NCBI RefSeq assembly: GCF_003473485.1
Contig: NC_053045.1
Location: 26,076,494-26,140,493, forward strand
Source: Medicago truncatula
Lineage: Eukaryota > Streptophyta > Magnoliopsida > Fabales > Fabaceae
Direction: 5' to 3'
DNA length: 64,000 nucleotides
Part shown: positions 1 through 12,260 of the stretch, one piece after another
Numbering within the stretch: position 1 is the first letter of the stretch
Layout: each line of letters starts with the position of its first letter
Program-made: the position numbers and the translations under genes
Notes under the pieces: model-generated
What the model was told of the DNA's origin: nothing
Seen by the model: only the letters and a program-made list of their open reading frames with translations
Database searches by the model: none

Positions 1-948
1 TCTCTTCTCTCTGCGTGTGTAGAATTCGCAATCCTCCTCTCTTCTTCTTCCTCAACACTTACCACTACCATCAACTTTCTTCTTTCCTTGTACCTTCTCT
101 CTTGTCTTCCTCCACCATCTTCCTCACCTCCGTCCAACACGAACCACCATCTCTCTCTTCTCTCTCAGATCTAGATATCAGCCGCCGACACCATCCTCTT
201 CTCCCTCCGTCGCCGGATATCCGTTCATCCGCCTTCCATCATCATCCGTTCTGGACCTCCACTGCCGGCGACATTCACACCACAACCTCCTGTTGTCTAA
301 CTTTCATTCATTCTAGATCTCCTATTCATCTGTATTTCTTTGATTCCATTTGTGTTGCAGATCTGAGGAGAATGAGAGGCCGACCATCGAGTTGCAGAGC
401 CGGTGGTGGTACGAAAGAGAAAAGAGAAGGGTTGCAGGGAAATGAAAATAAAAAATAATTAAAAAAACAGCAAGAAAAATGGAGTATAAAGTAACAGTGT
501 TAAAAGAAGGAAAATACAGTATAATGGTGTCTGTATTGTGTCACAAAAAATGTGTTCAGTTATCATTTCTCCAAAAATTATGTATTTTTGGATTGGTGAA
601 ATAGTCATTTATCTTATTTTTAAAGTGTGTAATACAATTCTTTTATAATGAGTTTTGAGTAACTCTTATACTTTCATCAATAAACTTTTGCGTATAAAAA
701 ACCTGAAAAAGTTTTTTTTTTCCTATAAATTGGAAAGTTTAACGGGAACTCATCCCATTGATAAGAAAAGAAGAAAAAAAATTCTCATCCTTAATTCACA
801 CGTTTAAAGTACCTCCAATGGTGAACTTCTCTAAAAGTTACTTTGTGTGTTCTATTAAGTCACACCATCTTGAAACAACTCACTTTTTTTTTTTAATGAA
901 CTTGTTTTAGGTCCCATAACTTTACATCACATATTAATACTTTTTTTT
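1..948. other. CT-rich leader-like segment and AT-rich spacer
   Basis: The first 480 bases are much richer in C and T than what follows and resemble a plant 5' leader or a transposon end. A 147-codon frame is open at 15-458 on the plus strand, but it is low in complexity (Ser, His, Pro, Leu runs), matches no family I recognise, and may be chance. From about 480 to 948 the sequence is AT-rich and I see nothing in it. Confidence 0.3.
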
Positions 949-1062
949 GGTCTAGTAGCCTAGTGACTAGAGCTCACACAATTTAATTGTAGAGAAGTGG
1001 AGTGTCCGGGGTTCGAACTCCGGCCCCTACATATAATTGTAGGCATTCTCACAATATCAAGT
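949..1062 (+). repeat. tRNA-derived SINE
   Basis: A box A-like stretch (GGTCTAGTAGCCTAGTGAC) is followed about 45 bases later by a box B match, GGTTCGAACTCC near 1010-1021, then a short AT-rich tail. The arrangement is that of a tRNA-derived SINE promoter. It differs from the shorter SINE copies near 19.6, 21.0 and 38.9 kb. It is not a tRNA gene, since no cloverleaf with paired acceptor arms can be drawn. Confidence 0.55.
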
Positions 1063-1282
1063 TTTTTTTTATTAAGTTGTTTGAGAAACTATTATTTACT
1101 ACTACCAAACATGGTTTGTTAGAAGTGTGGGAATTGAGGAACAAAACAACCATGTTGTGCATATTGTTGTCTGGAGACAATAACCAAGACAGAGACAAAA
1201 ACTAAAATCAAATTGAGGAATTTTAGGATTCAATAAAGGATTTGGATTTAGAGAGATAGTGGGAGGTACTGATGGAACGGTT

Positions 1283-2946
1283 GATGCGTTGCGAATATAG
1301 CAAGTGTACCAAATCGTTTACCAAGTAATAAAGTGATAAGTAGAGTATTGTATCCATAGGGATTGTTCTTTTGTCACAATTCTCGTTACTTATTTTTATA
1401 ATTTGACGATATAAAAGATAAGGGTTAAAAAGACTTGAAATTTTTATATGTTTGCAACAGAGCAAGTTTACCTGTTTTGGTTGCAAAAAAGTAAGTAGCT
1501 GTTAGGATTCTTCGAATCCCCTATGTATATATTGTTGGATAATAAGTATCAGAAATGCCGCGTTTATTTATCTTAGGTAGACTATACAAGTGATGAGGCC
1601 GTTGGGACGTTACTAACCTACTTTGGTTTATCCCTCCGATGGCTAACTGCACCTGTTGATCGCACGGTGATCCTTAAGTGCGGGGTCTTGCTAATTCAAA
1701 GGTAATTGAAACATAAACTTAAATTTACTTTCCAGTGTTTCCCAAGGCAATGAAGGCCAAGGTTCCCTTAGGTCTGCCCATATATGAATCTTAGGACACT
1801 CATAACACACTCTACATGCACTTTCTTAGTAGTTCTAGAAACGGGCAACCCTAATCTACGTCTACCTTCAGCTAAGCACTTGTTTCCCTAATTAATAACT
1901 AGATAAATCCTAGTTTCGGTGGGGTACCACCCAGTCTTAATGGTTTTCAGCCACTAAGCACTTACGTCTTAGGGTCGACAATTCATATGACATCTTTGCC
2001 TGGTTAATAATCACTTACTCTCTAGACAGATAATTATCAGTAAAGGGATATAAATATCAAGATATAAGCATCTAGTTAGTGATAGCAATATTAGGCCCTA
2101 TCATAAAAATAAACTACTTCCTAATAAAACTTAATAGCGAACAAAAGAATAAATATATAAAATAAACGACATATTATATTAAATAAATATCCAACAAAAA
2201 TATATAGATGTTCATCTTAGAACTCCAACCTGAAAAGATTTAGTTACACATGGTAACTAAAAACAAATTACTAAAGATAAAAACATACCGTAGAAAATCA
2301 AGGAGAAGATAGATTCTCTCCCGAAGCTCCAAAGTAGCTTTCCTCTTAAACTGCCACAGTTCTGAACGAGAAATTATGAATGAAGAAGACTAGTATTTAT
2401 AATGGAGATTTCTAACAAGCTTTGGGTTAAAAACGCGGGCTTTACCAACAAAAAGGAATAAAATTACGCCTGCGCCCCTACATTTTGAGATGCTTGGGGT
2501 GCATCACATATGCCCTAGGCACATGGCATCATTAAACTTTGCCCTAGGCGCATTCTTGTGTGCTTCCGGGTCCAATTTCTCCGATCTTCGTCGTTTTTAG
2601 GTCTTCGTCTTCAACTCACTTGCCTCGGAACTTGGGAACATAATTCCTCCCTATGTAATGTCTCATGGGGCCTCTTGAATCTTCATTCTTGGTCTTCCGA
2701 AAGTCTTGACAATTCTTCAGATGTTCTTGATTTGCCGATTTGCATGATTTCTTCGTGAATTACTTCAAAACCCCCCTAAAATTGCTATGTTTCGGGAAAA
2801 CTAGAATTAAAGACTCAAATATAGAAAACATCACAAAAGTCCCGAAATTATAGGCAATCGTTCTAATACTCCTCATTTTTGCAGCTAAAACCTACTGAAA
2901 ATGACTAAAAAACATGCTAAGAATAATGTAATTTGACCTGTCATCA
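1283..2946 (-). mobile_element. Probable LTR-type fossil (solo-LTR-like)
   Basis: Read on the minus strand this block begins TGATGAC and ends ACGCATCA, the TG...CA layout of a long terminal repeat. The long non-coding interior resembles repeats I recall from legume genomes. I see no gag or pol and no clear target-site duplication, so the family and limits are inferred. It looks old and is only a remnant. Confidence 0.38.
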
Positions 2947-3219
2947 CTCTCTTCTTGTGTTTTTCTCACCTTCAGCAAATTCATTGACACATTCAACAAG
3001 ACTTGATAGAACATATATGGGAACGTTTTGGGCATGAGAATATCCACATCTAAAAATTATTTTAAACGTTCATTATGTTTTATGCTAGTAGTTTATTTTA
3101 ACGTTTATCTATTTTTTATTGTATTTTCTTATAACTTATTTGTGTCAAGTAGTACGTTATTTAATATATTTTCATTTGATTTTTTTTTTTTTTTGGATAT
3201 TTTGATTCATTTTAAGTAT

Positions 3220-4056
3220 GGGAGCCCTTAATATGGACCTCTTTTATTAGGGTCCATCCGTGGTCCTTACAAATTGACCCGCTGTAGCAGGTAGTTTTTG
3301 TTCCTTCCATTTTTATTTTTTTATGATCTCTTCCTTCTCATTTTACACAGTAAATTGAGAAAAAAAAAAGTAAAGGTTGTTGGGTTGGGTATTATGTTGG
3401 AAACCACCGCCACTACCACTTAATTCCACAATTCACGACAACAAATTTACATGGCTGAAATGTAAAATGAAAGAATAATCCAATTTCCAACAAATCTAAC
3501 TCACTATTTTTTTCTACACCTTCAATTTCATCCTTCAAAGGCTGACGAAAAACAACAACAACAAACAATGAATCACAATTGACACAGCAAAATCAACAAA
3601 AGTGTTCGTTGGATACTTCCAAAAGCACGGTAATATCCTTGAAGCCGTTGTCATTTCCGACTAGCTTATCAACAGATTCAAATGCTAAGACATCCTTGTT
3701 TGATCAAATTACATTTACACCCAGTAAATTCATTCCCAATTTTTAATTTGATCTAATAGTGATAAGAAAGATTAGCATTCAAGGAAGTATATGCATGGAA
3801 GAAGGCTTGCGAGGAACCAAGTGTGAATATCACTGGACACCAAAGCACACCTTCTCTTCTAGGTGCTGGCTCACGATGGTCTTCTAGCATGGAAGAAGGA
3901 TATGAAATGTGAAATGGAGCGAAGAAATAGAAGGGAAATGTAAAAGTGATTTCTGCAGCTTAAATCAGAAAGGAACAAAATCTACCTATTATTGTAGGTC
4001 AATTAGGAAGGACCATGGGTGGACCATAATAAAAGAGGTCCATATTAGGGGCTCCC
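3220..4056. mobile_element. Mutator-like element (Pack-MULE) with 9-bp TSD
   Basis: The element is bounded by inverted repeats of roughly 55-60 bp. The left end begins GGGAGCCC and contains ATATGGACCTCTTTTATTA, and the right end is its near-perfect reverse complement. The 9 bases TTTAAGTAT lie directly outside both ends (3211-3219 and 4057-4065), a perfect target-site duplication of Mutator length. At 837 bp it is too short to encode a transposase and must be non-autonomous. The interior carries fragments of a host RNA-binding protein gene, listed separately, which makes it a Pack-MULE. Confidence 0.82.
3599..3915 (+). pseudogene. Captured fragments of an RRM RNA-binding protein gene
   Basis: Inside the MULE, frame 3599-3664 reads KVFVG, then YFQKHGNILEAVVISD, and then a stop. 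This matches the RNP2/RNP1-flanking part of plant RRM proteins of the RBM24-like type (KVFVGGLA...FEKYGDILEAVVISD), with the middle missing. A second piece from about 3779 reads FKEVYAWKKACEEPSVNITG and then SLLGAGSRW. It resembles the downstream FKEAEAAKKACEDP...NLASLGARR part of the same proteins. The pieces are separated by intron-like AT-rich DNA and interrupted by stops, so this is a captured, decayed copy and not a gene. The parent family is recalled, not searched. Confidence 0.6.
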
Positions 4057-4207
4057 TTTAAGTATATTGTGAGATACATTTTATATATTTTGATTATACA
4101 TTTTATATATTAATTTAAAATATAATTTGGAGTATATGGTAAGATTAGTGGGATCCATTTTAAGTTTTGGAAAAGTGGTATGGATATTTAAAAAACGTAA
4201 TTGAGTT

Positions 4208-5105
4208 TTTTTTGAACAAATCAAAATGGAATATATTACTCAGAAACAGAGTGATTCACCCCGCACAAGGTGTGCTAAAGTGATGAATCCTCTAATATCT
4301 GTTACAACACCACATCACCTAAAAATAAAGATGCCACCACCTAAACATAAAAGACGAAAACAACTTAAATCACACCCATACAATAAAGGGGATGTCTCCA
4401 CCAATCGTAAAAGCCAAAAGAAATAGGCTCAAGATTCGAAGATAGCCAGAGAAAAGAATTTAACTTAACTTTTTCAACAATATGTAACAGATCAATAACC
4501 GTATCATAGAAAACACGGTTGTTTCTCTCCTTCCATATTGCCCAAACACAAGCAAGCCAAATAACCTTAAAAAACACGTGAGTAGATCTAGGCAAACCCG
4601 CCAAGTGAGTAAACTGAATGTAATGGTCCTTAATAGAACCTGGATGAACAAAAGAAAACCCAAGCCAGTGACAAAGTAAGACCCAGACTCTTCCAAAAGA
4701 TTCGCAACCAATGAAGAGATGACATGTCATTTCGGATAATCCACACCCTCCAACACACAAATTGTCGTTTGGTTGAAGAATGAGACGACGCACCAAATTT
4801 GCTCTTGTAGGAATTCTGTCTTGTAGCAACCGCCAAGCAAAAGGCGACACTTTTTTCGGAACCAATTTGTGCTACACATCAATAAAATCCTCATCGGCCA
4901 ACTGTTCTTCAGAATTTGTGAGAAAATGATAAGTCCCACCAACACTACATCCATGAAGAGGATCTAATAACCACCTTCAACGATCATGAATATTAACCTG
5001 CAAAACAATGTTATCCAGCAAAGTGATACACTCCCTCATACTCTCCTCCTCCCAGGCTAATAACCGCCGTCTCCAAACTCACCCATTGCCGCCCTCAACC
5101 CACCT
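4208..5105 (-). mobile_element. 5'-truncated LINE (zf-RVT end) with TSD
   Basis: On the minus strand the block encodes the C-terminal end of a plant non-LTR retrotransposon. A 166-codon frame at 4365-4865 reads KVSPFAWRLLQDRIPTRANL and then CVGGCGLSEMTCHLFIGC and WAIWKERNNRVF, the zinc-binding reverse-transcriptase (zf-RVT) tail. Upstream pieces (RRLLAWEEE, RWLLDPLHG) continue to 5105 with two in-frame stops. The 3' end is marked by an oligo-A run (plus-strand T run at 4206-4213). An 18-bp target-site duplication, AAAAAAyGTAATTGAGTT, lies at 4190-4207 and 5106-5123 with one mismatch. It is a dead, 5'-truncated insertion. Confidence 0.85.
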
Positions 5106-5123
5106 AAAAAATGTAATTGAGTT

Positions 5124-5679
5124 GTTTAAATAAAAGCATTAAGTAATATATAGTATCATGTGAGAACCGTTTATACCATATAGATGTGTGCTCTAACCTC
5201 TCAATTAACAAAAATAGGTAAAAAAAAAAAAAAAACATGTATACTGTTGAAAAAGATAAATGACTAAAACAAACATTAGATAAAAAGATTAAAAAAAAAA
5301 AAAAAGTAAAACAAATATGAGATAAATAAAAGATAAATTAAAAAAAAAAATACAATTTTAGCTGTATAGTTGGAGTGTATTATAAAAGAAAAACCAACCG
5401 CATATCCATCTCTACTTTCTCAATTTATTTTTCTCTTTCTTTTCTTCTTTTCAACTTTGGTAGGCGCACCTCTAAATTTTGTTTCATATATTCATTCTCT
5501 TCGTACTTTCCCTATATCTCAATCCAACACTTTTTCAAATAACCCATAACTACAATCTTCATTAACCTTTCCAACTTAAAAAGTAGAAAGAGAAAATCAC
5601 AAACAACACACTTTCTCTCTCATCGTTTTCGTTTTCGTTTTCAATCTCAATTTTCGATCGATTTTGATCATAATTCAAA
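5124..5679 (+). promoter_or_regulatory. OEP61 promoter and 5' leader
   Basis: A TATA-box match TATAAAAG lies at 5381-5388, about 300 bases before the start codon. It is followed by a CT-rich stretch from about 5400 typical of plant transcription start regions and 5' leaders. The proposed start site, about 30 bases downstream of the TATA box, is inferred. Upstream of it the sequence is A-rich low complexity. Confidence 0.45.
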
Positions 5680-8600
5680 ATGTTTAACGGTATGATGGAT
5701 CCTGATTTGATCCGAATCGCTCAAGAACAGATGAGTCGTATGACACCTGCTGATATGGCCAGGATCCAACAACAGGTTTTTTTTTTTTTTTTTTTTTTGC
5801 ATGTTGATTTGTAGAATTATGATCCATAATTGTTGTTATAATGTTATAAGAAACTCAATTTCATTGTTAATTCACCAATCTTAGTTTGTGACAATTCAAT
5901 AGTTTTTATTGTTTTGGTTTGATCTTGTTGTATGGTTTTTTAATTGATCTTGGAGATTTAAATTTGAATGTTTATGATAGATTTTCAATCGCAGATCGCG
6001 GAAAATAGTTGTTTGTTTAAATTCCGCTGCACAACGGTGCTATAGCCACAATTTGAAGATAGTTTGTGCTAAATACATTAGTGATTTGTTCAAATTCTGC
6101 AATGTTATATAGCTATAATGCTGTTGTAGCTGTTATTTAACAAAATTGGATATCTTGCATCGGTTTTTTGAGGCCGAATATAGGATTAGGACGTTTTGCC
6201 TCCAAAATTGATTCTAATTTAAATTTGAAATTCGAGCTTTTGATTATAGAATTGATTTTTGCACTCAAATTTATTGTTGAACACACTTTTGATTCTAGTA
6301 TTGAATTTGAATGTTTAAGATATTATGCATTGTTTTTTGAAGCCGAGTCTTGGTATTTAGGATTAGGACTTTTTGCGTTTAAAAGTATACGTTCTTATTG
6401 ATATAATGTGGAGACTTATTGATGTGTTTTGTTGTTTTGGAAATATAGATGATGTCTAATCCAGAGTTGATGAGGATGGCTTCAGAAAGCATGAAGAATA
6501 TGAATCCTCAAGATTTTAAAATGGCGGCTGAACAGTTAAAGCATACACGGCCTGAAGAGATGGCTGAGATTGGTCAGAAGATGGCTAATGCATCTCCCGA
6601 AGAAGTAGCAGCTATGCGTGCTCATGCTGATGCTCAGGTCAAATATCAATTGAGTGGGGCTGAGATGTTGAAGAACCAGGTCAGTAGTAATATATATCAG
6701 GTGTCTTTGTAAAACATGAAATGCAAGCCATGGTCTTTTTTATTTTCTTTTTTATATTGATGCGTGTGACATGAGATGAATCCGAAGGATACAAGAAGTT
6801 TGGAGTAAGTTCCACAATTCTCGTAGCACACCCTTTGTAATTTCAAAGTGTCGCTGAGAATTGGGAATCTATCACATTGCGATTTTTCATGATGGAAGCA
6901 TGGTATCTGACTATCTGCATATATTGGTCCTTAATTTTTAATTTTCTGCTGAAAAACCAAATTATGAAGCCATGAGAAAAACCCTTTTCCTCAATTGTTT
7001 CAGCTTCAAGAAGGATCCATAAATGGAATTACATTTGAATAAAGTAGCTTCCATAGAATGATAGAATGAATGGTTTGATCGGAAATATACATGGGCTCTG
7101 TTTGGTAAGGCCACACAGTTAGCTTATAGCTTATAGCTTATAAGCTCGTTTGACAAAAAAAGCTCTGTTTGGTAATGGTTTTTCACCACGAGCTTATAAG
7201 CTATTTTTCAGACGCTATTCCAAGTAGCGTTTGAGATTATAGCTTATTGTTTTTTCTTCCACTTTTGCCCTTACTAATTTATCTAAAATCCCCTTTTACC
7301 CTTTATAATTTATTATAATATAACTAATAGATATAATTACCTTATAAACATCCATAGCCTTACCTTATAATTACTCGTTTTGATCTATTGCATTCTCTTG
7401 TATTCTCGGTGCAACTGCAATATAGCTCCAGTGCAATATATTATTTTTTTTCATAAATAAAATGACCATTGCCTTCAGTTTAAATAAATATTTTTTTATG
7501 AATTAAGTTATATTTTTTTTTCATAAAAAGGACACATTTAATTTTTTTTGGTTACGTTTAAATTCTTTTTGTTAGGCTTAAATTGTTTTTATGAAGGGTG
7601 TTAGGCTTAAGCTATTTTTCATATATCATTTCACGTCTACATTTTTTTACGTCTAAATCATTTAAAACCCTAGTTAAAATAATCACATTTTAATACTTTT
7701 TCTAGGCTTAAATTCACTAAACTCTTTATACTTTATTGACATGCTTATTTTATTTTTTAAAGAAATATACTTTTTTTTGTTTTGTCCAAATCTTTCCAAT
7801 GATAATGCATAAAAAATATATTAAATTAATAAATTATAAACACTTAAATATTAATTAATATAAATATTACTATGAAATAAGATTGTCCTTTTATGTCATT
7901 TTACATTTATAAGTTAGTTGAACCACTAATTTTACCAAACACTTCAACTAGCTTATCAGCTATAAGTCATCAACTATAAGCTATAAGCTATAAGCTATCA
8001 GCTACCTTATAAATTATCCGCTATTTTTACCAAACAGAGCCATGGTGTCATTGCATAAAGATATGAAGTGTTACTCTTTGTATGACCCTAATAACTGATT
8101 ACAATTTTTTATTTTCTGTTAAACCAGTTGGTGTACTGTCTAATCTAGCGTTTGTCTTGATGATTTAAAATAAAATTGTACAGGGAAATGCACTTCACAG
8201 TCAAGGAAAGTTCGATGAAGCTTTGCAGAAGTATAAGCTGGTAGGTGAACTTTACTTAACTGTTACCTTCGCACCTTTTTTTTCTTCTTCTTCTTATTTA
8301 TCTCTATTTTGAGACTAAAGGAAATTATCAGTTTTAAAGTCTATCATGTTTTAATTTAATTTTACATTCCAGGCTAAGGAAAACATTAAAGAGATTCCAT
8401 CTTTTCAAAGTAGAAAGCTTCTTTTGGCGCTTTCACTAAACTTGATGTCCTGTTACTTGAAGACAAGGCAGTATGAAGAATGCATAAATGAAGGTTCTGA
8501 GGTACACATAATTCCTTTCATTTTGTCATTGCAATGGGATGTTAATTGTAAATTTTAACTGTCATCTCCAACATGTAAGCAGTGAGATTATTTTGGGAAA

Positions 8601-11600
8601 TTTTATCAGCCAAGGAGACTATAAAGAAATTTACATAATAATTGTATTATGTAAAAGTAGGATTGCTACTCTACTCTGATACAATGCAAATATTATATTT
8701 GATTTTAACCGGCTATGAATTTACTTTCAATTCTGAAAATTGACTGTTTCATCCCAGCAATGCATTAATGCTCTTCTAACTATGGTAGGTTTTAGTATAT
8801 GATGCAAAGAACCTCAAGGCTCTTTATCGAAGAGGTCAAGCGTATAAGGAACTAGGCCAGCTACATGTAAGCTTCAAGTGACTCAAATAGCTCTTCGTAT
8901 TAGAATTGTCAGTGTATGTTTGTTCACTTCAATATTTAATGGCATTCCTGGTTTGTGTAGGAAGCCGTTTCTGATTTGAGCAATGCAGTTGAAGTGTCTT
9001 CTGGCGATGATACAATTGCAGATCTTTTACGGTGTGATCTTGCTCCCTTTCACATACACGCATCTCTCATAGGAACATAATTATTTGTTCATCTACATAC
9101 GACATATATGATACATCTATATTTGTGACTGTTGTGATTGACAATTTTCTAATTATGGGTGGCTTTCATCAAATTCTACAATCAATTAATCGTTCAATCA
9201 ATCAATGTAAACAATGGATTGGATGCTGAACTAAGTATATCTGTAATGTGTTCACAGTTTTGTTTTTTCGATTGAATATTGAGTGTCCTCTAATAAAGGA
9301 GTTGATACGGTTGAAGTAAACTGGTGTTCTTCCTCTATTCCTCTTCTGTAATTAATTAGAGGATATAATTGTTATTCTTTTTTTAAAAAAGGGGGGAACT
9401 CGGTCATTAGAGTTTGGAGTAAACTGGTCTTTAGAGTTTGGACTCCTGTTTGATGTCATCAACTGTTTGTTTCAGGGATACCAAGGAACAGTTGATAAAG
9501 GAAGGTGGTGATCGTGCACCCAGAAGTATGTGTTCCCGTCCTCTTTTCCTTTTGACCCCTTCATTTACTCCTAGCCTCCCTTAAGTTTATGGCTCTAAAT
9601 TTTTAATGGATGTTAGATTTAACCTTTTTTAAATCGTGCATGTAGAATTAGTAATTGAAGAAATAACTGAAGAAGACGAGAATGTGCCTTCTGGAAACAA
9701 CAGAAGCTCTTCTTCTGAACAAAAAGTTGATCAACCAAAAAAGTTTGGTGACTCTTCTAAGAGTAAAAGTATAGCTAACAATGGGAATCCAAAATCAACT
9801 TCAGAGAGTTTAGATGCACTGAAAAAAGATCCAGAAGCCATCAGGTAGTTGGAATTTTCGTAAATGTGGGAAGCACATTTTGTTTTAATGTTTTTACAAT
9901 AATCATTAATCTACAAGATTGATTCACTGTCTCTTTTTATTCTACAGATCATTCCAAAACTTCATTTCAAATGTCGATCCTGCCACTCTGGCTTCTTTAA
10001 ATAATGGACAATCCAAAGATGTGTCTCCAGATATGATTAAAGCATCCTCGGAAATGATTGGCAAGATGTCACCTGAGGAACTTCAGAAAATGCTTGACAT
10101 GGCATCTTCATTTCAAGGGGACAATCCATTTTTTGGAGGAGGTTCCTCTAATTCTCCTTTCAACCCAGGATCTATTCCTCCCAACGTGACACCCGATATG
10201 TTTAAAACTGCAAGTGATATGATGAGTAAAATGCCACCAGATGAGCTTAAGAAGATGTTTGAAATGGCATCCTTACTGAAAGGGAAAGAATCTATTCCAT
10301 CATCAGCAGCTGTGGACAAGAATGAAAGAAATGTTTCACAGTCAAACTTCCCATCCTCAAGCACCACTCGTGCTTTTGGAGAACCAAGTTCTTCTAACAA
10401 TGCGTTTTCAAATATTAGAAATGCTTCAGAGCCAAACTTCCCATCCTCAAGTATTGATTTACAAGAACAGATGAGAAACCAGATGAAAGATCCAGCTATG
10501 CGGCAGGTATGTTCATAAAGCGCATGAAATTATCAGCATCCTTCCTCTACATGCCTGTCTAGAATAATTGCAACCAAATTTTATCTTTCACCTCTCTCAT
10601 GTTACTAGTCAGTACTCCCTCTAGTCTTGTATACAGTATACCAGTGATAAAATATTTAAAATTGGTGTTCTTAAATATAAGCAAAATTCAACTATCAATT
10701 CTGTTTAATCATTTAATGTTGTTATTCCAAAATTTCTCTTGAATTAAATTTTAATTCATCTTTCCAATTATATTTATATATTATATTGCAAAAAATGTGA
10801 GGAATGCCAAAAGTTGCAGTTTTGTTTAACATGAGAAGACGAACAAAATAAGATATATGATTATTTTTTCATCACTTAGATGCAGTTAACCAACTTTTCT
10901 TAAGAGGTGTGCATCATTTTTTTTTAAATTAAATATTTGACCCGAGGGAGTTATTGGTAATTTCTGATTAAGTATACCCTTTAATTGTTTACTTTGGTTT
11001 TTAGTCGTTACATTCCATGTCTGAGATTTACTTTCATCCTGGTCAATGTTGTGCACTTGTGTTTTTCTTTCCGGAAGTACTATTCATAATTTATATCTTG
11101 CACACATTCTGATGTTCAGTATTATTATGTTTGTTTCCTTATTTTAATTTCTAAGTTTATGTTGTTTTGCAGATGTTCACATCAATGGTTAAAAATATGA
11201 GCCCAGAAGTGATGGCAAACATGGGAGAGCAATTTGGTTTCAAGCTTTCACCAGAAGAAGCAGCAAAAGCTCAGCAGGCGATGTCATCCTTATCACCAGA
11301 GAACTTGGATAAAATGGTATCTTCTTTTCCAAAGTCTAAAGTTATATAAATTTGTATTCATCAATAAAATTATGCACCTAAGATTAACAAGATGGTAAGA
11401 TGAAGGTGTGGCCATACTAGGAAATGTAACAAAATGTGAGAGTATATGAGCTTGTAAAACATTTGAATACAAGTACAAGATAATTCTGCGGCTAACTTTA
11501 CACACTTTTCTGTAACTGGTTGATATTACTTACGAGTTTGAGCCTGTGCAGAATAACAAATACATTGGGTTTCTGCTAGCTGTCCCAGTGTTTCCAATGG

Positions 11601-12260
11601 GTGGGATGGCACATGGCACAAAAATCTGCCATGGTGCCGCATGGTTTAGATTTGCAACACGGGTCCTAGCATGTCATCAGTGCCATGCCTAGTAGGGCCA
11701 TGGGGTGCCTCCCGTAGTATTAGGATACATAATAAAGGAGAATTAGAGCAGTTAAGATTAGCTAGAGATGTATCACGTACATGGATATAGAGGAACTCTT
11801 CACATATGTAGACACCTGCTTGGTAGAGCAGTGACTCTATTGGTCAAGGGAAAACCATCAGAGGAGGGATCTCTCTCTATTCAGATATGTAAACACTTGG
11901 TAAATAGAGTAATGACTCTGTTGTTGAAGGGGAAACTATCATAAAGGGATTTCTCTTATTCTTTCAATTCAATTTCTTTGGTTCCTATCCTAACACATAG
12001 CTACCACTTTATTTTAGAATAAAATAACATTGGTGTTATGTTCCTTGAAATTGTTTAGTTTCAGTTATTTTGTTATACTAGAACTGAGATGAACCTTTTC
12101 ATTGTCTTGACAGATGCTTTGGGCGGACAGGCTTCAAAGAGGAGCTGAATGTGCTAAAAGAACAAAGAATTGGTTGCTAGGAAGATCAGGCCTTGTCTTC
12201 GCAATATGCATGCTCATTTTGGCTTTCATTCTTAACCGGTCAGGTTTCATTGGTAGCTAG
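5680..12260 (+). CDS. OEP61: OEP61/TPR7-like Hsp70-docking TPR membrane protein
   Basis: The product is a tail-anchored receptor of the chloroplast outer envelope and ER that binds Hsp70-bearing preproteins through a TPR clamp (role known from Arabidopsis OEP61/TPR7). Eleven exons join in phase: 5680-5775, 6449-6679, 8184-8240, 8373-8501, 8789-8866, 8961-9031, 9476-9525, 9646-9844, 9948-10506, 11173-11316, 12114-12260, giving 586 aa against about 554 in Arabidopsis. The N-terminus [20 protein letters not shown] is diagnostic. TPR helices span about residues 108-225 ([32 protein letters not shown]). Two copies of a PDMxKxAS...KM helical motif lie at about 330-357 and 385-411. A single C-terminal membrane span, about 563-579 ([17 protein letters not shown]), ends in a short tail. 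Intron 2 (1.5 kb) holds a MITE. All splice sites are GT/AG, and I see no defects. Confidence 0.95.
7094..8041. mobile_element. Tourist/PIF-like MITE in OEP61 intron 2
   Basis: The ends are inverted (GGCTCTGTTTGGTAA at the left, TTACCAAACAGAGCC at the right, with one extra base before the right end's TTACC in the middle of a T run). They are flanked by ATG on both sides (7091-7093 and 8042-8044), a 3-bp target duplication. Subterminal regions hold inverted AGCTTATAGCTTATAAGCT repeats. The 948-bp interior is AT-rich and non-coding. The class (PIF/Harbinger Tourist-like rather than hAT) is inferred from the 3-bp duplication and end sequence. Confidence 0.65.
11803..11964. repeat. 81-bp direct tandem duplication in OEP61 intron 10
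   Basis: Two adjacent diverged copies begin ATATGTAGACACCTGCTTGG (11803) and ATATGTAAACACTTGGTAAA (about 11884). Each continues through a GACTCTRTTG motif to TCTCT(C/T)...ATTC. It is intronic and non-coding. Confidence 0.55.

Noticed and set aside
949-1062. tRNA gene
   Set aside because: Boxes A and B are present but acceptor and anticodon arms do not pair. This and the copies near 19.6, 21.0 and 38.9 kb are tRNA-derived SINEs.
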